In this document: in pieces, positions 1 through 5,458 of the stretch
How the letters are laid out: every line of letters starts with the position of its first letter
Position numbering within the stretch: the stretch's first letter is position 1
Assembly: GCA_028678635.1 (NCBI GenBank)
Contig: JAJRDC010000242.1
Coordinates: 1-7,763, forward strand
From: Methanomicrobiales archaeon
GTDB taxonomy: Archaea; Halobacteriota; Methanomicrobia; Methanomicrobiales; JACTUA01
Reading direction: 5' to 3'
Length of the DNA: 7,763 bases
Notes under the pieces: model-generated
Database searches by the model: none
What the model was told of the DNA's origin: nothing
Seen by the model: the letters and a program-made list of their open reading frames with translations, nothing else
Program-made: the position numbers and the translations under genes

Positions 1-194
1 CCCTGGACTACTGCCGGTTCTGTGCCCATTCAAAGGCGATGCGGGTGAAGGGGGAATGGATCACCTCCCCTGCAAGGGCCTACTGCCTCCGGAGCAGGGT
101 GGTACAGAAGGTGGATCTCTCGAAGGTCGAGGCGGTCCAGTGCGACGATGACGGGAGCGAGGGGTTTCGCTCCATCATGAGCATCATCAGCTGA
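1..194 (+). CDS. C-terminal fragment of an unrecognised cysteine-containing protein
   Basis: An open frame runs from the window edge (first full codon at 3) for 63 codons to a TGA at 192-194; its 5' end is outside the window. The visible part starts with a CxxC pair (DYCRFCAHSK, Cys4 and Cys7 of the fragment) and has further cysteines at 28 and 47. Four spaced cysteines would suit a zinc or iron-sulfur site, but this is inference. The middle is basic, followed by an acidic patch (DDDGSE) and a short hydrophobic tail. A hairpin and T-tract directly after the stop support a real gene end. I do not recognise the family and assign no function. It converges on the cobyric acid synthase gene across a repeat-filled gap. 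Confidence 0.6.
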   Translation, partial: LDYCRFCAHSKAMRVKGEWITSPARAYCLRSRVVQKVDLSKVEAVQCDDDGSEGFRSIMSIIS

Positions 195-197
195 TGC

Positions 198-222
198 GGT
201 GACCTGTCACCATTCTTTTTTT
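198..222 (+). terminator. Hairpin plus oligo-T terminator of the upstream plus-strand gene
   Basis: Four bases after the TGA at 192-194, GGTGACCTGTCACC (198-211) is a perfect inverted repeat. It can fold as a 5-bp stem with a 4-base loop. TTCTTTTTTT follows at 213-222, with seven uninterrupted T at 216-222. Archaeal RNA polymerase terminates mainly at oligo-T, so the tract is probably the working element and the hairpin may help. Confidence 0.65.
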
Positions 223-271
223 CCATCGGTGTGTTTCTGCTGAACAGGGGGAGGTTATTGTCGCATGCTGT

Positions 272-292
272 GGGAGGGAGCCAGCCCCTCCC
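272..292. other. GC-rich stem-loop
   Basis: GGGAGGG at 272-278 and CCCTCCC at 286-292 form a perfect 7-bp stem around a 7-base loop. No T-tract follows on either strand within a few bases, so it is not a convincing terminator. It lies about 100 bases upstream of the tandem repeats. Its role is unknown. Confidence 0.4.
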
Positions 293-339
293 GGCCCCTT
301 CCCGATGAGGATAGTCCTGCCTAAGCGGTGTGAGCCTGG

Positions 340-592
340 AAATTCTTCAATCCCAATCAACCGGGGGGTGCCCACGCGGCGGGGGCGGAGCCCCCGAGAG
401 CGTCCCGGTAGCACTCTCCTGTACATACCACCGATATTCTTCGATGAGAGGTGACCATATGGGGTCGCGGCGGGGGCGGAGCCCCCGAGAGCGTCCCGGT
501 AGCATTCTCCTGTGACATACCACCGATATTCTTCAATGAGAGGTGACCACATGGGGTCGCGGCGGGTGGCGGAGCCCCCCAGGAGCGTCCCA
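340..592. repeat. Tandem repeat of 91-92 bp period with internal hairpin
   Basis: Unit A is 375-465 (91 bp) and unit B is 466-557 (92 bp). They differ by three substitutions and one inserted G, so are about 96% identical. Unit C starts at 558 and matches only to about 592, with more changes. A degenerate tail of a further unit precedes A (about 340-374, sharing ATTCTTCAAT and the GC-rich junction). Each unit starts with CGCGGCGGG and contains a hairpin: CGGGGGC-GGA-GCCCCCG at 380-396 and again at 471-487, a perfect 7-bp stem with a GGA loop. In unit C (564-580) both arms are one base longer with a T:C mismatch in the middle, so the stem is kept. The second half of the unit is mixed sequence ending in GAGAGGTGACC. 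No target-site duplication, transposase or terminal inverted repeat is visible. It could be a dispersed archaeal intergenic repeat that expanded locally, or a structured RNA. Confidence 0.8.
459..515 (+). other. Possible 18-codon mini-ORF in repeat unit A/B junction
   Basis: GAGGTGA at 448-454 closely matches the archaeal Shine-Dalgarno consensus. Four bases later ATG at 459 opens an 18-codon frame to TGA at 513-515 (MGSRRGRSPRERPGSILL). The peptide is strongly basic and comes mostly from the hairpin. No promoter is clear. It may be chance in a GC-rich repeat; I list it because the same arrangement recurs one unit later. Confidence 0.15.
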
Positions 593-607
593 GTAAAACT
601 AACATGA
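551..607 (+). other. Possible 18-codon mini-ORF in repeat unit B/C junction
   Basis: The same GAGGTGA (540-546) and 4-base spacer precede ATG at 551. The frame again has exactly 18 codons before TGA at 605-607 (MGSRRVAEPPRSVPVKLT), although unit C has two length changes and a different tail. The peptide sequence is not conserved after residue 5, which argues against selection on the protein. If translated at all, it may be a leader-type or non-functional product. Confidence 0.12.
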
Positions 608-682
608 TGTGGAATACCGAAATCAGAACATTGGATTCAACCGCAGCGGTACAGACATGGAGACCGTGGGCCTATCCAGACC

Positions 683-2164
683 TTACTTCTTTGTCATCTT
701 CCCGGTGAAGAGGGGCAGGATCTTCGCCATGTCGATGTGGGCCTCGAAGAGGTCGGCGAGGGCTTCATAGGGGTCCGCCGTACTGCCGGTGCTGGTGGCT
801 GCCTCCTCGGGGGCCGGTTGCGGCTCCAGCCCCTTCTGCCGGTACAGGAACCCCACCAGGGCGCGGATGGCCGATTCGTTCTGGAAGAGCCCGTGCAGGT
901 AGGTGCCGATGACCAGCCCGTCGGCGGAAACGGTCCCGTCGGCATCGAATGCCTCGCCGTCCTCCCCCCGCTCCGTGGTCCCCATGTGGATCTCGTAGCC
1001 GATCACGGTCCCCATCGCCGCGAGGATGGGCCCGACCGGCCGTGCGGTCCGCCGCACCTGGACGGTGGTCTTGCCGTAGGTGCGGAACCGGGTCACACAG
1101 TCCAGGAGGCCGATGCCCGAATGAACGCCCGGGCGCCCCGATTCGATCCCCTCGTCAATAATCTCCTTCCCCAGCATCTGGTACCCGCCGCAGATGCCGA
1201 TGACCGGGATGCCACGCTCCCGGGCCTTTCGGATACGGTCCAGGTCTCCCCTGGTGCGGAGCACCTCCAGGTCCTCCACCGTGTTCTTGGTGCCGGGCAG
1301 GATGATGCAGTCAAATCCCCGGAGGGAAGCCCCTGGCACCACGTACTCCACGGGCACCCTCCGTTCCAGGGCCTCGAAGTCCGTGAAGTTGGAGAGGTGG
1401 GGGAGACGGATGATGGCGATCCGGACGGGGCCCATGCGGGGACTCTTGTCCCCCAGGGAGAGGGAGTCCTCGCTGGGGAGGGCGATGCTCGCGTGGGGGA
1501 GAACACCCAGTACCGGTACACCGCAGATCCGCTCCAGCTCCGTGATTCCGCTGGCGAACAACGCCGGATCTCCCCGGAACTTGTTCACGATCAGCCCCCT
1601 GACGAGGGGCCGGAGGTCCTCCGGGAGCAGTCGGAGGGTACCGTACAGCTGGGCAAAGATGCCGCCACGCTCGATGTCCCCGACAAGTATGATGGGCAGC
1701 CGGAGCGCCTCCGCGAGCCTGACGTTGGCAATGTCCCGGTCGTAGAGATTCAGCTCCGCGGCCCCGCCGGCCCCTTCGACCACGATGTTTCCGAACTCCC
1801 CCTCCAGCCTCCGGTACGCTTCCAGCGCGACCTCCAGGAGCCGGTCCGATTCCCGGTAGTACTCGGCGATGGGCATGTCCCGGTAGGGCCTCCCCAGGAG
1901 AACGACCTGCGAGAGACCCTCCCCCTTCGGCTTCAGGAGGATGGGGTTCATGTCGGCCCGGGGCGAAAGGCCCGCGGCAAAGGACTGGACTGCCTGGGCG
2001 ATCCCGATCTCGGCTCCGTCACCCGTCACGTAGGAGTTGAGGGACATGTTCTGGGACTTGAAGGGTGCGACAGGGATGCCCCGCCGGCTCAGGGCCCTGC
2101 AGAGGGCGGCAACCACGGTACTCTTCCCTGCATGGGATGCCGTGCCGAGGATCATCACCGACAT
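683..2164 (-). CDS. cbiP: Cobyric acid synthase (glutamine-hydrolysing)
   Basis: CbiP/CobQ amidates the b, d, e and g carboxylates of adenosylcobyrinic acid a,c-diamide, using glutamine and ATP, to give adenosylcobyric acid. From the start at 2164 it is 493 aa, normal for the family. The N-terminal dethiobiotin-synthetase-like ATP domain has a P-loop ([10 protein letters not shown], 7-16), VEGAGG (129-134), GDIERGG (162-168) and VNKFRGD (193-199). The C-terminal class I glutamine amidotransferase domain has the nucleophile Cys325 in [10 protein letters not shown], then IGYEIHMG (388-395) and catalytic His424 in GTYLHG. A Pro/Ala/Thr-rich stretch at about 446-465 precedes the C-terminal helix. 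The frame stays open to an ATG at 2239, but that start would overlap nrdJ and place the TATA box inside the gene. ATG 2164 starts directly with the family's N-terminal strand ([10 protein letters not shown]). No Shine-Dalgarno site precedes it, which fits a near-leaderless mRNA. Confidence 0.95.
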   Translation of the reverse strand: MSVMILGTASHAGKSTVVAALCRALSRRGIPVAPFKSQNMSLNSYVTGDGAEIGIAQAVQSFAAGLSPRADMNPILLKPKGEGLSQVVLLGRPYRDMPIAEYYRESDRLLEVALEAYRRLEGEFGNIVVEGAGGAAELNLYDRDIANVRLAEALRLPIILVGDIERGGIFAQLYGTLRLLPEDLRPLVRGLIVNKFRGDPALFASGITELERICGVPVLGVLPHASIALPSEDSLSLGDKSPRMGPVRIAIIRLPHLSNFTDFEALERRVPVEYVVPGASLRGFDCIILPGTKNTVEDLEVLRTRGDLDRIRKARERGIPVIGICGGYQMLGKEIIDEGIESGRPGVHSGIGLLDCVTRFRTYGKTTVQVRRTARPVGPILAAMGTVIGYEIHMGTTERGEDGEAFDADGTVSADGLVIGTYLHGLFQNESAIRALVGFLYRQKGLEPQPAPEEAATSTGSTADPYEALADLFEAHIDMAKILPLFTGKMTKK

Positions 2165-2188
2165 CGGTACTCTGTAATATGGGGAGGG

Positions 2189-2200
2189 ATTTTTATAAAG
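2189..2200. promoter_or_regulatory. Shared palindromic TATA box of cbiP and nrdJ
   Basis: TTTATAAA at 2192-2199 equals its own reverse complement, so it reads as an ideal archaeal TATA box in both directions. Its centre (2195.5) lies 27.5 bases from the nrdJ ATG at 2223 and 31.5 bases from the cbiP ATG at 2164. Archaeal transcription starts about 25-27 bases from the TATA centre. That predicts a leaderless nrdJ mRNA and a cbiP leader of about 5 bases. No other good TATA element is visible in the 58-bp gap; TAATAT at 2175-2180 is weaker. The flank on the nrdJ side (GGGATT) is closer to a purine-rich BRE than the C-rich cbiP flank, so nrdJ may be favoured; this last point is inference. Confidence 0.7.
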
Positions 2201-2206
2201 GGGGCG

Positions 2207-2217
2207 GGTATCATACC
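2207..2217. promoter_or_regulatory. Operator-like inverted repeat at the nrdJ start
   Basis: GGTAT-C-ATACC is a perfect 5+5 inverted repeat around one base. It lies between the shared TATA box and the nrdJ start codon, ending 5 bases before the predicted transcription start. A repressor bound here would block nrdJ more directly than cbiP. It is short and seen once, so it could be chance. Confidence 0.25.
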
Positions 2218-2222
2218 TGCGT

Positions 2223-3866
2223 ATGCAGCTCACGCCCACGGCCGAGACCCTGCTGGCCCGGCGCTACCTCCTCCCCGGCGAGACCCCGGCCGGCCTCTTC
2301 TTCCGGGTGGCCCATGCCGTGGACACCCGGAGGGAGGACGCCTTCCGGCGGATGATGGAGGACCTGATCTTCCTCCCCAACACCCCCACCCTGATGAACG
2401 CGGGGACTTCGGTCGGTCAGCTCTCAGCCTGCTTCGTCCTTCCCGTGCCGGACTCCATTGACGGGATCTTCACTGCCCTCGCCCAGATGGCGCAGATCCA
2501 CAAGAGCGGGGGCGGGACCGGGTTCTCCTTCTCCCGGATCCGGCCCGAAGGTGACGTGGTGAGCGGTACCGGTGGGGTGGCCAGCGGGCCGGTCTCCTTC
2601 ATGCAGGTCTTTGACCGGGCCACTGACGCGGTGAAGCAGGGGGGAAGGAGGAGGGGCGCCAACATGGGCGTCCTTGCCGCGAGCCACCCCGACATCATGT
2701 CCTTCATCCGGAGCAAGCATGGCGGCGGCCTCAGGAACTTCAACATCTCGATCGGCTTTGACGGGGAGTATTTCAGGGCCCTTGAAGGCGGAAAGCCCTT
2801 CCCCCTGGTGAACCCGCGGGACGGGAGTGTCTGGGGGTCCGTGGACCCGCGGGACTTCTGGGAGCAGGTGGCGGGGGAGGCCTGGGCGACAGGCGATCCC
2901 GGCATGCTCTTTTTCGACGAGATCAACCGGCGGAACCCCACCCCCGGCCTGGGTCCCCTGGAGGCCACCAATCCCTGCGGGGAGCAGCCCCTGTATCCTT
3001 ACGAGAGCTGCAACCTGGGCTCGGTGAACCTGGCCGGGTGCATCCGGAAGGATGACCTGGACGAGGCGCTCCTCCGGGAAACCTGCCGGACGGCCGTGGA
3101 GTTCCTGGACGGAGTTATCGACGTGAACCGGTTCCCGATCCCTGACATCACGACCCGGACCCTGCTCACCCGGAAGATAGGGCTTGGCATGATGGGTCTC
3201 GCCGATGCCCTGATCCTCCTTGGTATCCCCTACGAATCGGGGGAGTCCCTCACGTTCGCCGGCCGGGTGATGGCGATCATCCAGGAGGAGGGGCATGCCC
3301 GGTCCGCGGAACTGGGGGAGGAAAAGGGATCGTTTCCTGCCATCGACCGTTCCATCTACCGGGGGGCGATGCGCAACGCCACGGTGACCACCGTCGCACC
3401 CACGGGCTCCCTCCACCTGATCGCCGGAACTTCATCGGGGATCGAGCCTCACTTCGCCCTCTCCTACGTCAGGAAGATGGCGGGGACGGAGATTGAGGTG
3501 ACGAGCCCCCTCTTCCTCCAGGCCATCTCGGCGAATCCCCATGGTACCGATTTCATGGACCGGGTCCGGAAGACGGGCTCTGCGCAGGAGCTTCCCATCC
3601 CGGATCACCTGAAAGAACTCTTCCGGATCGCCCCCGAGATCTCGCCCGAGTTCCATGTCAGGATGCAGGCAGAGGTGCAGAAACACGTGGACAACGCGGT
3701 GTCCAAGACGGTGAACCTCCCTGAGGAGGCAGCGCCCGGGGACATCCAGCGGATCTACACCCTGGCCAGGAGCCTGGGATGCAAGGGTATCACCGTGTAC
3801 CGGTACGGATCCAAGCCGGAACAGGTCCTCTCCCACGGCTGCGATGTCTGCAAGGTGGATGACTGA
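2223..3866 (+). CDS. nrdJ: Adenosylcobalamin-dependent (class II) ribonucleotide reductase
   Basis: NrdJ reduces ribonucleotides to deoxyribonucleotides with a thiyl radical generated by adenosylcobalamin. The 547-aa protein begins directly in the reductase fold ([12 protein letters not shown] at 50-61) with no N-terminal ATP-cone. The radical site is NPCGE (Asn250, Cys252, Glu254). The internal redox pair is Cys70 (SACFVL) and Cys263 ([10 protein letters not shown]), 11 residues after the radical Cys as in other class II enzymes. The nucleotide phosphate loop APTGS is at 392-396. The C-terminus has the family signature [12 protein letters not shown] (519-530) and ends in a shuttle pair, CDVC (Cys540, Cys543), expected to pass electrons from thioredoxin. 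The start is fixed: an in-frame TAA lies in the TATA box (2196-2198) and no other ATG, GTG or TTG lies between. No Shine-Dalgarno precedes it. No strong terminator follows, so readthrough into the aIF1 gene is possible. Confidence 0.96.
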   Translation: MQLTPTAETLLARRYLLPGETPAGLFFRVAHAVDTRREDAFRRMMEDLIFLPNTPTLMNAGTSVGQLSACFVLPVPDSIDGIFTALAQMAQIHKSGGGTGFSFSRIRPEGDVVSGTGGVASGPVSFMQVFDRATDAVKQGGRRRGANMGVLAASHPDIMSFIRSKHGGGLRNFNISIGFDGEYFRALEGGKPFPLVNPRDGSVWGSVDPRDFWEQVAGEAWATGDPGMLFFDEINRRNPTPGLGPLEATNPCGEQPLYPYESCNLGSVNLAGCIRKDDLDEALLRETCRTAVEFLDGVIDVNRFPIPDITTRTLLTRKIGLGMMGLADALILLGIPYESGESLTFAGRVMAIIQEEGHARSAELGEEKGSFPAIDRSIYRGAMRNATVTTVAPTGSLHLIAGTSSGIEPHFALSYVRKMAGTEIEVTSPLFLQAISANPHGTDFMDRVRKTGSAQELPIPDHLKELFRIAPEISPEFHVRMQAEVQKHVDNAVSKTVNLPEEAAPGDIQRIYTLARSLGCKGITVYRYGSKPEQVLSHGCDVCKVDD

Positions 3867-3871
3867 CAACG

Positions 3872-3885
3872 CCCGCGATCGCGGG
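3872..3885. other. Perfect 14-bp palindrome after nrdJ
   Basis: CCCGCGATCGCGGG lies 5 bases after the nrdJ stop codon and is a complete palindrome. In RNA it would fold as a 5-bp GC stem with a GATC loop. It may protect or define the nrdJ mRNA 3' end, but no T-tract follows. It includes the octamer GCGATCGC, seen only here, so I attach no wider meaning to that. Confidence 0.35.
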
Positions 3886-3933
3886 GTGATGATCGGCAGA
3901 GGGGCCCTGCAACGGCCGACGGGGAGACCATCC

Positions 3934-3942
3934 AATTAATAA
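3934..3942 (+). promoter_or_regulatory. TATA box of the aIF1/SUI1 gene
   Basis: AATTAATAA stands out as AT-rich sequence after a GC-rich stretch. Its centre is about 30 bases before the ATG at 3969, predicting a start near 3965 and a leader of about 4 bases or none. This is the same geometry as at cbiP and nrdJ. It suggests that aIF1 has its own promoter despite following nrdJ in the same direction. Confidence 0.5.
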
Positions 3943-3968
3943 CTATTGAGCATTGAACACTAGAAGTA

Positions 3969-4274
3969 ATGAATGGTGGGATCTGTCCAACGTGCGGACT
4001 GCCAAAGGAACTCTGCATCTGTGAAGAAGTTGCCAAGGAACAACAGCGGATCACGGTCAAGATCAACAAACGGCGATATGGAAAGGAAGTCACCATCATT
4101 GACGGTCTTGATCCCGTGGATATCGACCTCAATGAACTGACCAAATTCCTGAAAGGAAAACTCGCCTGCGGCGGCACCGTCAAGGGCTCCACCATCGAAC
4201 TCCAGGGGAACCACCTGGAGCGGGTCAAGGATCTGCTGGCCCAGAAAGGCTACAAGCTGGACAATATCTCCTGA
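3969..4274 (+). CDS. sui1: Translation initiation factor aIF1 (SUI1 family)
   Basis: aIF1 binds the small ribosomal subunit near the P site and helps select the start codon. The 101-aa protein has an N-terminal zinc knuckle, CPTC and CIC (Cys6, Cys9, Cys16, Cys18), as in many euryarchaeal versions. A full SUI1 domain follows at about 26-98, with [12 protein letters not shown] (35-46), GKLACGGT (63-70) and the [11 protein letters not shown] segment (76-86). The length is normal. The start is fixed by an in-frame TGA at 3954-3956. No Shine-Dalgarno site is visible, fitting a leaderless mRNA. Base composition is visibly less GC-rich than the neighbours, with many AAG, AAA and GAA codons; this reflects the Lys/Glu-rich product and perhaps high expression, not clear transfer. 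Its function is housekeeping and need not relate to nrdJ. Confidence 0.95.
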   Translation: MNGGICPTCGLPKELCICEEVAKEQQRITVKINKRRYGKEVTIIDGLDPVDIDLNELTKFLKGKLACGGTVKGSTIELQGNHLERVKDLLAQKGYKLDNIS

Positions 4275-4281
4275 ACACACC

Positions 4282-4286
4282 TTTTT
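4282..4286 (+). terminator. Oligo-T terminator of sui1
   Basis: CTTTTTCTC starts 7 bases after the sui1 stop codon, with five consecutive T at 4282-4286. It is short, but oligo-T of this length can terminate archaeal transcription. The hairpin at 4317-4337 may back it up. Confidence 0.45.
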
Positions 4287-4316
4287 CTCGAGACCATTTC
4301 CTCCCCCCGTATCCCC

Positions 4317-4337
4317 CTCACGGCACGTACCCGTGAG
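4317..4337. other. Stem-loop in the convergent gap
   Basis: CTCACGG (4317-4323) and CCGTGAG (4331-4337) make a perfect 7-bp stem around a 7-base loop. It lies midway between two convergent genes and could act on transcripts from both strands. No adjacent T-tract is present. Confidence 0.4.
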
Positions 4338-4341
4338 ACAC

Positions 4342-4377
4342 CCGGCAGCCTGCCTTTCCCTGACCCTGCCGGAAAAA
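4342..4377 (-). terminator. Probable terminator of the pilus-type operon
   Basis: On the minus strand, five T (plus-strand A at 4373-4377) occur about 40 bases after the stop codon of the last operon gene. Just past it is an inverted repeat, CCGGCAG (4342-4348) with CTGCCGG (4366-4372), a 7-bp stem with a 17-base loop. The T-tract precedes the stem in this direction, so only the oligo-T is likely to matter. Confidence 0.35.
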
Positions 4378-4416
4378 GAGGGGAGCGGCGTGTTCCCCTG
4401 CCACCGTTCCACGGAA

Positions 4417-5457
4417 TCAGATGAAGAACCGGAAGGTGACCCAGGCGATGGTGAGCATGATGGCCGAGTACTTGAGGCCGGCGATGGCGCTCCCCTCCCC
4501 CATCTGCCCTGCCACGAGGCCTGAGAAGAACGCCTGGATCATGGCCGCGTGGGAGAAGATCCGCTTGTAGAAGTTGATATCCACGGCACCCATGAACCCG
4601 GCCGCCGCGGCACCTGCCTGCGATGCCTTGGCCCCTGCCTCGGCCATCGTGGTGAGGAAAGTGGAACAGAGGATGGCGATGACAAAGAGGAAGACCAGGA
4701 ACGAGATGATCACGATCACCATGTAGATGATCATGTTGTTCTTCCGCTCCTGCTTCAGGTTGAAGAACTCGTAGGAGTCATTGGCCGCTGCCCTGAGCAC
4801 TTCAGAGACATCGCCCCCTGCCTTGGATGCCTTGGAGATCAGGTCCACCGCCCGCTGGGCCAGGGGTGTCCCCACCCTCTTTCCGAACCGGAGCAGGGCC
4901 TCCACAAAGGGGACCGACCAGGACATCTCGGCGTTCAGCCTGCGGATGTAGGGCGTGAGGGCTCCGTACTGGCCGCTGGCCACGTTGTTGATGGCATTGG
5001 GGAGCGTCATCCCGCTGTCGTTCATCCCGGCCACATCACGGAAGAAGTTGGGGAGGGCCTCCTCCAGGCTGTTGACCCGTTTTGATTCCATGAAGTCGAG
5101 GATGGCCAGGGGTACGATGGCGATAAGCACCGCGAACACCATCACGTCATCGATCAGGGTGTCCTTGAAGATGGATGCCAGGCTGTAGGTCGTGAGAATG
5201 AACCCGATCCCGATCATGAACACCAGGACCGCCGCCGGGACAGAGACGAACAGGACATTCGTGGGATGTTCACGGATGAACTGGTAGGGATGCTTCAGAA
5301 ACCTCCCGAAGCCCTCCCGGATCTTCCGCTGGTAGGAGATCTTCTCCAGGATATGGGCCTCGTCCCGTTCAAAGTCGGAGAGCACCATCTCCGGGACGTT
5401 GTCACGCCGGTAGCTCTTGCGGTTCAGGAAATTATTGAAGGTCTCACTCAGGCTCAT
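4417..5457 (-). CDS. T2SSF-domain pilus platform protein (second, TadC/EpdK-like)
   Basis: A membrane platform protein of the type II secretion/type IV filament superfamily; such proteins anchor the filament base and couple it to the cytoplasmic ATPase. It has 346 aa. A charged cytoplasmic N-terminus (about 1-65) leads to membrane segments at about 67-92 and 102-122. A cytoplasmic T2SSF helical region follows at about 128-235 (LEEALPNFFRDVAGMNDSGM, 131-150, and the SKAGGDVSE turn, 211-219). Further membrane segments lie at about 242-269 and 328-345, with a weaker one near 300-318. An Ala/Gly-rich stretch (about 273-290) separates them. It starts one base after the preceding gene's TAA (TAACATG) with GGAG 7 bases upstream, so the two are probably translated together. 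It is the last gene of the operon before the convergent gap. The pairing with a second F protein points to the Epd/Tad type; the substrate is unknown. Confidence 0.85.
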   Translation of the reverse strand: MSLSETFNNFLNRKSYRRDNVPEMVLSDFERDEAHILEKISYQRKIREGFGRFLKHPYQFIREHPTNVLFVSVPAAVLVFMIGIGFILTTYSLASIFKDTLIDDVMVFAVLIAIVPLAILDFMESKRVNSLEEALPNFFRDVAGMNDSGMTLPNAINNVASGQYGALTPYIRRLNAEMSWSVPFVEALLRFGKRVGTPLAQRAVDLISKASKAGGDVSEVLRAAANDSYEFFNLKQERKNNMIIYMVIVIISFLVFLFVIAILCSTFLTTMAEAGAKASQAGAAAAGFMGAVDINFYKRIFSHAAMIQAFFSGLVAGQMGEGSAIAGLKYSAIMLTIAWVTFRFFI

Positions 5458-5458
5458 G

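Larger units (their letters stand above)
195..682. other. Gene-free convergent intergenic region with repeats
   Basis: These 488 bases separate the 3' ends of two convergent genes. In order they hold the terminator at 198-222, an isolated hairpin at 272-292, a degenerate partial repeat unit at about 340-374, two near-identical repeat units and a truncated third (375 to about 592), and about 90 bases up to 682 in which I see nothing specific. Open frames here on both strands (for example 187-552 and 357-605 on the minus strand) read through the repeats in shifting phase. They give Pro/Gly/Arg-rich peptides with no recognisable domain, so I treat the region as non-coding. Confidence 0.7.

Noticed and set aside
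340..592. CRISPR array
   Set aside because: The repeats are about 91 bp and directly adjacent, with no unique spacers between short repeats and no cas genes in the window.
340..592. Insertion sequence or MITE
   Set aside because: There is no transposase, no terminal inverted repeats bounding the block and no clear target duplication. It cannot be ruled out that the unit derives from one, but nothing here shows it.
187..605. Minus-strand open frames through the repeats as genes
   Set aside because: They depend on repeats read in different phases, lack any domain, and have low-complexity Pro/Ala/Gly/Arg sequence.
2165..2222. Cobalamin riboswitch controlling cbiP or nrdJ
   Set aside because: A B12 riboswitch needs a leader of roughly 150-200 bases. 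The gap is 58 bp and both transcripts appear nearly leaderless, so there is no room.
2165..2239. Upstream start of cbiP at ATG 2239
   Set aside because: It would put the TATA box and the first codons of nrdJ inside cbiP and add 25 residues not expected before the family's first beta strand.
737..2461. Long plus-strand open frame (574 codons) opposite cbiP
   Set aside because: It runs antisense through the whole of cbiP and into nrdJ in another frame. It has no domain and a Pro/Gly/Arg/His-rich composition, typical of the complement of GC-rich coding DNA.
2424..3416. Minus-strand open frame (330 codons) opposite nrdJ
   Set aside because: It lies wholly within nrdJ, which has every class II reductase motif. 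The antisense translation shows no recognisable family.
3875..3882. GCGATCGC as a genome-wide HIP1-like motif
   Set aside because: It occurs only once here as part of a larger palindrome, and HIP1 is known from cyanobacteria. One occurrence supports nothing more.
3867..3968. tRNA or small RNA gene between nrdJ and sui1
   Set aside because: I found no cloverleaf or T-loop signature. The region holds a palindrome and a TATA box only.
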